DNA of 64,000 bases from CAYPPG01 sp964412555 (lineage in GTDB: Bacteria > Hinthialibacterota > Hinthialibacteria > Hinthialibacterales > Hinthialibacteraceae): contig CAYPPG010000001.1 of assembly GCA_964412555.1 (NCBI GenBank), positions 124,001 through 188,000 on the forward strand. The letters are read 5' to 3'. Shown here piece by piece: positions 44,012-51,931 of the stretch. The notes under the pieces were generated by a model. It was not told the DNA's origin. It saw nothing but the letters and a program-made list of their open reading frames with translations, and searched no databases. A program made the position numbers and the translations under genes. How positions within the stretch are numbered: the first letter of the stretch is position 1; each line of letters starts with the position of its first letter.

Positions 44012-46636
44012 TTAACCGAGTAGCGAGAGGAATCCCTGGCTCTGGAAATTCGCCTGTGCCAAAATTGAAGTACCGGCCTGTAACAAGACCTGATTCTTCG
44101 TGAAGTCCGTGCTTTCACGTGCAATATCGGCATCTCGAATTCGAGATTCGGATGCTGTCAAATTCTCGGCGGAAACACTCAAGTTCGAAATTGTCGATTC
44201 GAGCCGGTTTGTAGCCGCGCCGAGGATTGACCGAGTTTTGTTGACCTGATCAAGAGCCTCGTCGACAATTCGCATTGCTTCATTGGCTCCCTCAATGGTT
44301 GTAACGTCGATATCCGCCACTGCCCGTCCCGATCCACGGCCAAAACCGAGATTTTGAGCGGTCAAATCACCGATCGCGGCACGGAACGCTTGATCCGCAT
44401 ACGCTCCCACATGGAAGTTCAACGAATTATTGGCAGTAGAGATAACCACCGTTCGTCCAGCGTCCGGCAACCCATCGGTTCGTGCAGTAACGTCGATGAT
44501 ATTGTCGAAATCGACTGTGACAAAACGGGCAACCCCTCTGTTACCACCACTATTTCCGTCAATAAAGACTACATCCTGATCACCGTTGTTAAACGTGACC
44601 GCTGTTCCACCGTTCAGCGATCCGGTAAACTCGTTCGGCGTGATTTCAAGCTTATCGACACCGGCAGTGAATCCGTTACCCACCCGGAATGTGGCCTGTG
44701 GCTGTGGTATTCCTTCAATGGTAGATTGTTCACCAAACAAGGTAACAACATCACCGGCCTCCGCTCGAACTTCATCACCTCCATTGATACGGAAGGTCGC
44801 TTGTTCCGCGAAACCTTCTTGTGCCAATACAGCATCATCCTGCATAGTGAAATTCAAGGATTGGTTTGCACCGGAGTCAAACGTCAACGTAAAGGCCATT
44901 TGTGAATCCGAACGGCCAACGTCATCAACCAGTTGAAGCACGCCTTTCGAAGTGAATGTGAAGAGCGCATCCTCGAATCGCGTTTGGTCACCGTCAGTGG
45001 CGCCGGTTGCAGCCGCGTCATAATCTCGAGTCCGGTAATTCATCTCATTGACCAAACCGGAGACCGATGAAAATCTGAAATCGTTCAGCGTTGTATCTTC
45101 CGCATTATACTGGGTACCTGAGATTGTCGGCGTGGCATCGAACGTAAAGACTCCCTGGAAGGTCGTTCCATCGGCATTCGTTCCGGTCATCGTGACGGTA
45201 TCTCCGTCCCGCAGGGTTGTTCCACCCGTATAAATACCACCCACAAAAGTACCATTCATCACCATTGCATGAGTACCAGTACCAGCCGTCGAAGTAGTTA
45301 CATTCGGATTCGAAAGTGAACTGGTTCGACTGAGGATCGCTCCATTCTCATCCCGAAACACGATAGTGCTTTCCACTTTACGCTGTTGGGCGGATTGCAC
45401 ATTGTAGACTTCAATATTGAACTGACCGGTGCCGAACGTCGATCCCGTAATCGCCGTAATGGCATTTCCAACTTGACCGGCGCCGGATAAAGCGGAATCG
45501 ATCCCGATGGTTCCGGAACGGGAGGTACCGTTCGCTTGCGTCACCAAATTTCCGTTTCGGACGAGGGAAATATTTAAATCAGACAAATTGATCTTTGAAT
45601 CTTCCCCATACATAATCAGACGGCCTTTGTTTTCGCCTGTCGTGGCAAGATCCACCGTCGTCCGGAACGCGGTCGGCACGCTGGCGGTCGTGGTCACACC
45701 AAAGAGAGCTTTTTCAGCCGAATCGATGGCACTGTTGATTGACGAGACCAACGAAGTTTCATTGGCGACGACCGAATCAAATGTGTGAGTCCCGTTGATA
45801 CTCAACGTACCGGTGAAGGTTGTAACCCCGTCTGCCAATACTCCCGAAAAGGTAAAGACATCACTGACTTGAATGGAAACACCATTGAAGTACATTCTGT
45901 CGCCGTTTGCTCCGGCAATGAGATCATTCACAGCGACTCCATCTCCGGTGGTCAGCTTATTGTCGCCGGTAGGAGTTTGAGTGAAACGTGCCAGTGTCAC
46001 GGCCACATCTGTTTGGTTGACAAGGCCGGTATTGAGCGTCTGAGTTTCACCAACTGTATCCCCAGCAATAATCTGTGACGTCGATTCTTTGGTTTTTATG
46101 ATATTCAGGTAGGATTTTCCTTGCGCCAAGGTACTGGCAACCGGCGAGGCATCGATACTGGCGCCGATATTTTGCTGTCCCTCGATCGAACCGGTTTGAA
46201 TGGAGAAATCACCGTTGAGCAGAAAGTTACTGCCGAACTGGGTGGTATTGGCGATTCGAGTGATTTCGTCAATACTCTGAAACACCTCGTCTTGGATCGC
46301 ATTTCGAGCCTTGATGTCATTCACAGCCGTATTCGCGGCTTGAACGGATAATTGCCGTATACGATTCAATCGAGTGGTCGTTTCATCCAGCGCTCCCTCA
46401 GCGACGTTGATCAAGTTAATGCCATCCGAAGCGTTCGTGACAGCTTGATTCAGCCCTTGAACCTGTGTGCGAAGACGATTGGCAACACTCAAACCGGCAG
46501 CATCGTCACCTGCACGGTTGATACGCAATCCGGAAGACAAGCGCTCGATCGATTTTTGCAGAGCTCGACCTGTTTTGTCCAAATTCCGGTTTGCGTTGAT
46601 GGCAGAAATATTGTTGACAATTCTGGAAATACTCAT
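44012..46636 (-). CDS. fliC: Giant flagellin 1
   Basis: 874 residues from ATG 46636, behind AAGGAGGAA; the upstream extension of the frame covers the leader hairpin and is not coding. D0/D1 at the N-terminus (residues 1-150, including LSSGLRINRAGDDAAGLSVA) and C-terminus (last 110, including TKNQVLLQAGTSILAQANF) are standard. The central 600 residues form large D2/D3 domains. About three times the 270-300 residues of minimal flagellins. It is the closest paralogue of flagellin 2, of identical length. Exported by the flagellar type III system and assembled into the filament. Confidence 0.95.
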   Translation of the reverse strand: MSISRIVNNISAINANRNLDKTGRALQKSIERLSSGLRINRAGDDAAGLSVANRLRTQVQGLNQAVTNASDGINLINVAEGALDETTTRLNRIRQLSVQAANTAVNDIKARNAIQDEVFQSIDEITRIANTTQFGSNFLLNGDFSIQTGSIEGQQNIGASIDASPVASTLAQGKSYLNIIKTKESTSQIIAGDTVGETQTLNTGLVNQTDVAVTLARFTQTPTGDNKLTTGDGVAVNDLIAGANGDRMYFNGVSIQVSDVFTFSGVLADGVTTFTGTLSINGTHTFDSVVANETSLVSSINSAIDSAEKALFGVTTTASVPTAFRTTVDLATTGENKGRLIMYGEDSKINLSDLNISLVRNGNLVTQANGTSRSGTIGIDSALSGAGQVGNAITAITGSTFGTGQFNIEVYNVQSAQQRKVESTIVFRDENGAILSRTSSLSNPNVTTSTAGTGTHAMVMNGTFVGGIYTGGTTLRDGDTVTMTGTNADGTTFQGVFTFDATPTISGTQYNAEDTTLNDFRFSSVSGLVNEMNYRTRDYDAAATGATDGDQTRFEDALFTFTSKGVLQLVDDVGRSDSQMAFTLTFDSGANQSLNFTMQDDAVLAQEGFAEQATFRINGGDEVRAEAGDVVTLFGEQSTIEGIPQPQATFRVGNGFTAGVDKLEITPNEFTGSLNGGTAVTFNNGDQDVVFIDGNSGGNRGVARFVTVDFDNIIDVTARTDGLPDAGRTVVISTANNSLNFHVGAYADQAFRAAIGDLTAQNLGFGRGSGRAVADIDVTTIEGANEAMRIVDEALDQVNKTRSILGAATNRLESTISNLSVSAENLTASESRIRDADIARESTDFTKNQVLLQAGTSILAQANFQSQGFLSLLG

Positions 46637-46658
46637 TCTTCTTCCTCCTTGAAATTCA

Positions 46659-46680
46659 CATCCGGCTTCCATGCCGAATG
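46659..46680 (-). promoter_or_regulatory. Leader hairpin with ATGGA loop (CsrA-type site), flagellin 1
   Basis: Minus strand CATTCGGC-ATGGAA-GCCGGATG: 8-bp stem (one U-G), 6-base loop containing A-T-GGA, 22 bases before the ATG. A second A-A-GGA lies in the ribosome binding site. This two-site arrangement is that of CsrA-repressed flagellin leaders. Confidence 0.65.
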
Positions 46681-47036
46681 CCGTGACCTTAAGTGCGAGA
46701 TTTGGTCACTGTTTTTAAACTGAGTATTTTTTGGGACAATACGCAATCCAAATAGCAGTGGGTGCGAAGCACTGGAATTTGGTGTGCGATGCATACTTTC
46801 CCAAAGGAAATCCGGAAAAATTTCCTATTATTCCATCAACTGGAATTCCCACTTTTTTTAGGGAGTCAACCTAATGCGCTCAAGACGCCAGTGGGTTATG
46901 TACCATTGTGAACGTAAATGCCCTCCTTCCTCATCATTATTTGTATGCACTCAAAAAAGCATTTCGAGTCTACTATTCTGTTCCTTGCTAAATATCGTCC
47001 TCCTAATCGAATTTCTTGAGATTTTTTTTTGGCTCT
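46681..47036. other. Upstream region of flagellin 1
   Basis: About 355 bases that should hold the flagellin 1 promoter. I could not place a sigma-28 or sigma-54 consensus. A block AGGGAGTCAACCT at 46860-46872 followed by GGGTTATGTA at 46893-46902 recurs, with other spacing, upstream of flagellin 3 (54905 and 54952). Confidence 0.4.
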
Positions 47037-47074
47037 AAAAAAAGCGAGGAACGAGAATATTTCTCGTTCCTCGC
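47037..47074 (-). terminator. Strong terminator behind flagellin 2
   Basis: Minus strand GCGAGGAACGAGAA and TTCTCGTTCCTCGC form a 14-bp stem followed by TTTTTTT, 27 bases after the flagellin 2 stop. Confidence 0.95.
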
Positions 47075-47100
47075 AAATGGTTGAATCAAGTTTTCGCGAA

Positions 47101-49725
47101 TCACCCAAGCAGTGAGAGAAATCCCTGGCTAGTGAAATTCGCTTGTGCCAAGACCGAAGTACCGGCCTGCAGCAAGACCTGATTCTTGGTGAATTCCGTA
47201 CTTTCGCGCGCAATATCTGCATCACGAATCCGGGATTCGGACGCTGTCAGGTTTTCAGCAGAAACACTCAAGTTGGCAATCGTCGCGTCAAGACGGTTCG
47301 TTGCAGCACCAAGGATAGAGCGAGTTTTGTTCACCTGATCGAGAGCTTCATCCACAATGCGCATCGCTTCATTGGCACCTTCAATCGTAGTGACGTTGAT
47401 GTCCGCTATGGTTCGACTTGATCCTCGGCCAAATCCTAGATTCTCAGAGGTCAAATCACCGATCGCGGCACGGAATGCTTGATCCGCATAAGCACCGACA
47501 TGGAAGTTCAGAGAATTATTTGCGGTAGAAATAACAATTGTACGGCCGGCATCCGGTAAACCATCAGTCCGAGCCGTGACATCAACAATGTTATCAAAAT
47601 CGACAGTCACAAAACGGGCGACACCGCGATTTCCTCCACTGTTTCCATCGATGAACACGACATCCTGGTCACCGCCGCTAAAAGTAACGGTTGCACCACC
47701 ATTGAGAGATCCGGTGAATTGATCGGGGGTCGTTTCCAGTTTATCTATTCCAGCAGTAAAACCATTGCCGACACGTAACGTTACCTGCGGTTGAGGTACA
47801 CCCTCAATGGTCGCTTCGGCTCCATAAAGTGTAATCACTTCGCCGGCTTCCGCCCGAACTTCATCTCCACCGTCGATACGGAATGTGGCCTGTTCGGCAA
47901 AACCTTCCTGCGCAAGCACGGCATCGTCTTGCATGGTGAAATTGGTACTCTGATTGGCTCCATCTTTAAATGTTAAAGTGAAAGCCATTTGTGAATCCGA
48001 CCGCCCCACATCATCGACCAACTGTAACACGCCTTTTGAGGTAAACGTAAAGATCGCATCCTCAAATCGAGTTTGGTCACCGTCAGTGGCACCGGTTACA
48101 GCCGCGTCATAATCTCGAGTCCGGTAATTCATTTCATTGACCAAACCGGAGATCGAGGAAAATCTGAAATCGTTCAGGGTTGTATCTTCCGCGTTATACT
48201 GGGTACCTGAGATTGTCGGAGTAGCATCGAATGTGAAATCTCCCTGGAATGTCGTTCCGTCTGCATTCGTTCCGGTCATCGTGATGGTATCTCCGTCCCG
48301 CAGAGTTGTACCACCCGTATAAATACCACCCACAAACGTGCCATTCATCACCATTGCATGGGTGCCTGTACCCGCTGTGGAGGCGGTTACATTCGAATTC
48401 GAAAGAGAACTGGTACGGCTGAGGATCGCTCCATTCTCATCCCGAAACACGATGGTGCTTTCCACTTTACGTTGTTGGGCGGATTGCACATTGTAGACTT
48501 CAATATTGAACTGACCGGTACCAAACGTCGATCCCGTAATCGCCGTAATGGCATTTCCAACTTGACCAGCGCCGGATAAAGCCGAGTCGATTCCAATGGT
48601 GCCTGATCGGGATGTACCGTTCGCTTGCGTCACCAAATTTCCGTTTCGGACGAGGGAGATATTCAAGTCAGACAAATTGATCTTTGAATCTTCCCCATAC
48701 ATAATCAGACGGCCTTTGTTTTCGCCGGCCGTGGCAAGATCCACTGTTGTCCGGAACGCTGTCGGCACACTGGCAGTCGTGGTCACCCCGAAGAGAGCTT
48801 TTTCAGCCGAATCGATAGCACTGTTGATCGCTGATACCAACGAGGTTTCATTGGCAACAACCGAATCAAATGTGTGAGTCCCGTTGATACTCAAGGTACC
48901 GGTAAATCCGGTAACTCCATCGGCCAAAACTCCCGAGAAGGTAAAGACGTCGCTGACTTGAATGGAAACACCATTGAAGTACATTCTGTCGCCGTTTGCT
49001 CCGGCAATGAGATCAGCCGCAGCGACTCCATCTCCGGTTGTCAGCTTATTGTCCCCGGTAGGAGTTTGAGTGAAACGTGCCAACGTTACGGCCACATCTG
49101 TCTGGTTGATAAGACCGGTATTGAGAACCTGAGTTTCACCAACTGCATCCCCGGCAATAATCTGTGACGTAGCCTCTTTTGTTTTAATGATGTTCAGGTA
49201 GGATTTTCCTTGTGCCAAAGTACTGGCCACTGGAGACGCATCGATGTTGACACCAATATGTTCCTGACCATCGATGGATCCGGTTTGGATGGAGAAATCA
49301 CCGTTTAACAAAAAATTGCTGCCGAACTGGGTAGTATTGGCGATTCGAGTGATCTCGTCAATACTCTGGAACACCTCGTCCTGGATCGCATTTCGAGCCT
49401 TGATGTCATTGACAGCAGTGTTGGCTGATTGAATGGCGAGTTGACGAATACGATTTAAACGAATCGTGGTCTCTTCCAGTGCACCTTCAGCCACGTTGAT
49501 CAGGTTGATACCATCCGATGAATTGGTAATGGCCTGATTCAACCCTTGAACCTGTGTGCGCAGACGATTCGCGACACTCAAACCGGCGGCATCGTCACCG
49601 GCACGGTTAATTCGCAGACCGGAAGACAATCGCTCGATCGATTTTTGTAAGGCACGGCCTGTTTTGTCCAAATTTCGGTTCGCATTGATTGCGGAAATGT
49701 TGTTAACGATTCTTGAAACACTCAT
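47101..49725 (-). CDS. fliC: Giant flagellin 2
   Basis: 874 residues, ATG behind ATGGAGGAT. Collinear with flagellin 1 and without gaps. D0/D1 and the central domain are all conserved; most differences are single substitutions. At DNA level, the middle third (about 48090-48880) is far more alike to flagellin 1 (45000-45790) than the ends encoding D0/D1, where many synonymous changes are seen. Its leader carries the loop-type hairpin. It has the strongest terminator of the group, which suggests an abundant single-gene transcript. Confidence 0.95.
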   Translation of the reverse strand: MSVSRIVNNISAINANRNLDKTGRALQKSIERLSSGLRINRAGDDAAGLSVANRLRTQVQGLNQAITNSSDGINLINVAEGALEETTIRLNRIRQLAIQSANTAVNDIKARNAIQDEVFQSIDEITRIANTTQFGSNFLLNGDFSIQTGSIDGQEHIGVNIDASPVASTLAQGKSYLNIIKTKEATSQIIAGDAVGETQVLNTGLINQTDVAVTLARFTQTPTGDNKLTTGDGVAAADLIAGANGDRMYFNGVSIQVSDVFTFSGVLADGVTGFTGTLSINGTHTFDSVVANETSLVSAINSAIDSAEKALFGVTTTASVPTAFRTTVDLATAGENKGRLIMYGEDSKINLSDLNISLVRNGNLVTQANGTSRSGTIGIDSALSGAGQVGNAITAITGSTFGTGQFNIEVYNVQSAQQRKVESTIVFRDENGAILSRTSSLSNSNVTASTAGTGTHAMVMNGTFVGGIYTGGTTLRDGDTITMTGTNADGTTFQGDFTFDATPTISGTQYNAEDTTLNDFRFSSISGLVNEMNYRTRDYDAAVTGATDGDQTRFEDAIFTFTSKGVLQLVDDVGRSDSQMAFTLTFKDGANQSTNFTMQDDAVLAQEGFAEQATFRIDGGDEVRAEAGEVITLYGAEATIEGVPQPQVTLRVGNGFTAGIDKLETTPDQFTGSLNGGATVTFSGGDQDVVFIDGNSGGNRGVARFVTVDFDNIVDVTARTDGLPDAGRTIVISTANNSLNFHVGAYADQAFRAAIGDLTSENLGFGRGSSRTIADINVTTIEGANEAMRIVDEALDQVNKTRSILGAATNRLDATIANLSVSAENLTASESRIRDADIARESTEFTKNQVLLQAGTSVLAQANFTSQGFLSLLG

Positions 49726-49743
49726 GATAATCCTCCATGATTA

Positions 49744-49768
49744 GACTTCCGGATTCCATTCCGGAGTC
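49744..49768 (-). promoter_or_regulatory. Leader hairpin with ATGGA loop (CsrA-type site), flagellin 2
   Basis: Minus strand GACTCCGGA-ATGGAA-TCCGGAAGTC: 9 bp with one bulged A, loop identical to that of flagellin 1, 18 bases before the ATG. The ribosome binding site itself reads ATGGAGGA, a second A-N-GGA. Confidence 0.65.
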
Positions 49769-50349
49769 ATGTGAATGTTTTCGTGACTTTTCGATCACAT
49801 TTTTTGATGAATATCGTTCCCATTTGGCAGAAAGCAAACGTTGGCCTTTCTGACTCATTCCAGTCAATGGGAGGGGGATATTCGCCCCATGTCAGTTTGT
49901 TCATGTACCCGTCTCTTCAGATTGTCAGCCTGAAGTCTCCCTATAGGGGAAAAACGAGTCATACAAAGGACAAAATGACAGTAACCTCCTTTCTGAAATT
50001 CCGATTTTTGGGTATTCACTCGATCTCTTTTTTCGATGGAAACAGAAGAGACCGATCAACCTCAAAATCAAATCCAAAATGAAATTTTCAAAACTTGCCC
50101 AACAGATTTCTGCCGGTAGCTCGTTTTTTTAACCAAGCCATAACCAAAATTCTGATCACGGTTCACTTCGAAAAGTGACTCGGTATTCCCAAAGACATGA
50201 ATGAAAAAAGATTTCCTCCATATCGATTTCTCCTTCGTATATTTATATTTTTATATAAAGAACATTGAAAAACATACATTGTAGACCTTCCCTAGACCTT
50301 CCTTACAGCTCGTTCTAAAAGAGTAGTGAAATCAGGCTAGTGCATCGAC
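49769..50349. other. Upstream region of flagellin 2
   Basis: About 580 bases without a convincing gene. A plus-strand frame at 49771-50082 lacks a ribosome binding site and protein-like features. The flagellin 2 promoter should lie here; I could not assign its sigma factor. Confidence 0.45.
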
Positions 50350-50436
50350 TGGGAGCGCGGACATCCCTGTCCGCATTTTTCCCGTCCCAAGTAACTCCTA
50401 CGCTCTCCCATGCGGGCAAGGATACCCGCGCTCCGG
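50350..50436. repeat. Composite palindromic repeat
   Basis: Left arm GGAGCGCGGACATCCCTG with inner hairpin GCGGACA/TGTCCGC, right arm hairpin GCGGGCAAGGATACCCGC ending GCGCTCC. The outer ends are mutually complementary (GGGAGCGCGG against CCGCGCTCC). The same GCGGGCAGGGATGCCCGC core recurs in the repeats flanking higBA. Ends 5 bases before the stop of the next gene. Confidence 0.7.
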
Positions 50437-50441
50437 TGTTT

Positions 50442-51758
50442 TTACAGAAAAGAACTTAACTGACCGCATATCTGTTGGCCTGCCCGAATGATGGAATCAC
50501 AAAGTCTCCTCGCTTCTTCTTCACTGAAGAATCTCTGAAAATAATCACCGCTGGTCAGATAGATCATTTTTTCATTGAAGAAAAAGCGTTCGATTTGTTG
50601 AAACGTTCCCACTTCATCCAGTTGCGCCATGCGTAAAAGATCAAATAAAACATAATCATTTTTCCAGATTTCAAAAATTCGATGCAGGGTCATCGGCCAA
50701 TCCTCCGCCAAGGAATTGCGAAGGGTTGTGACTTCTTCAACAAACAAGAGACAAGCCCCGCACACATCACGAATACAGTGAAGTTCGAAAGGTTTTTGAT
50801 GAAGCGTTTTTCTCGTTTCTTCGAGCAAATTCGGATTCGTTTGGGATTGCATCCGGTAATTTTCCAGAAATGTCGTGACCCACATCCAATAGTAATTTCG
50901 TTGAAATTTATAGATGATCTGTTCCCAGATATGTTTCGGGATTAATTGTGATGCATCGGCATCCGGTTGTGATTCGATTTTTGTCGCCAAACAACGGATA
51001 CGGCCGCACATCTCCGAGGCCGTATTGGTAAAACCGGCTTTATACAAAGCGAAAATAAGGGAATGCAAAGGCAGGATACATAATTCATCACTCGTCAAGC
51101 AAATTTTTCGAATCCGCGGCAAAGCGAAAGGATTATCCTGCTCGAGGATTAATGTTCCATCATCTTTCGTATGTGAATGAAGTTTTTTTAATACTTCAAC
51201 CGGTCGCGAAGTATGGCTTAAAGCATCCGTACATAAAATAAGATCGAAACGATCCGACGCATTGATACCTTCGTCAAAAGTAAAGATATCCCCGAATGCA
51301 CTCGGAGAAGAAAAGGGATCATCCGCATCCGTTTCGTTTTTATCCGATAGTAAGGATTCTTCCTCTCCGGATTGATTTTGTAACAAATGATTAATAGAGA
51401 TTGTTTTTATCTCCCAACCTAACTGTTGCATATAATTCTCATATCGCTTTCCCTTAGAATAGACTTCCAAGGCTTTTCCAGGCTGTTTTGCGGTTCCCCC
51501 AAATTGTTGAATCCAATCAAGCGGTTCATCCGGTGGCGCTTGAGTCGTTGAATCCATATCCCAACTCGCCATAAATGCATCTTCAGAAGACTCCGTATCA
51601 ATCATTGGATTCTGAAATATGGCAGTACAACTTCGGCAGATGGAAAAATGCACTTTTGTATCGACAGCCCAATTGCGCATTAATTTGTCTTCTTTCTCCC
51701 AAAACCAGAAAGATTGGTGCTCGAGGCTATTACAGACAGGACACTTAATTTCGTTCAT
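50442..51758 (-). CDS. Degenerate class I methyltransferase-like protein in flagellin cluster
   Basis: 438 residues, ATG 51758 behind GAGGAGATAATC (an ATG six codons upstream precedes that site). The N-terminus is a zinc ribbon: CPVC near residue 6 and CRSC near 42. A methyltransferase-like fold follows: ALEVYSKGKRYENYMQQLGW stands where motif I (E-x-G-x-G) belongs but has lost the glycines; the later FDLILCTDALSHTSRPVEVL and DGTLILEQDNP are normal. The last 180 residues are helical and unrecognised. SAM binding may be lost. Its place between flagellin genes 2 and 3 suggests a role in flagellin or filament-glycan modification; this is inference. Confidence 0.65.
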   Translation of the reverse strand: MNEIKCPVCNSLEHQSFWFWEKEDKLMRNWAVDTKVHFSICRSCTAIFQNPMIDTESSEDAFMASWDMDSTTQAPPDEPLDWIQQFGGTAKQPGKALEVYSKGKRYENYMQQLGWEIKTISINHLLQNQSGEEESLLSDKNETDADDPFSSPSAFGDIFTFDEGINASDRFDLILCTDALSHTSRPVEVLKKLHSHTKDDGTLILEQDNPFALPRIRKICLTSDELCILPLHSLIFALYKAGFTNTASEMCGRIRCLATKIESQPDADASQLIPKHIWEQIIYKFQRNYYWMWVTTFLENYRMQSQTNPNLLEETRKTLHQKPFELHCIRDVCGACLLFVEEVTTLRNSLAEDWPMTLHRIFEIWKNDYVLFDLLRMAQLDEVGTFQQIERFFFNEKMIYLTSGDYFQRFFSEEEARRLCDSIIRAGQQICGQLSSFL

Positions 51759-51931
51759 GATTATCTCCTCAGACATTAACTCGGTTCACTCATGTTTCCT
51801 TTCGATATATTCGCTTCAATACAATGGCAACACTATAGAACGTTATCTATTGAGTCTTTTGTTTCGATTTATCCATCATACGCATCTATATTCTTTCGGT
51901 ACAGTGTCCTCTAAATTGAACTATTTTATAT

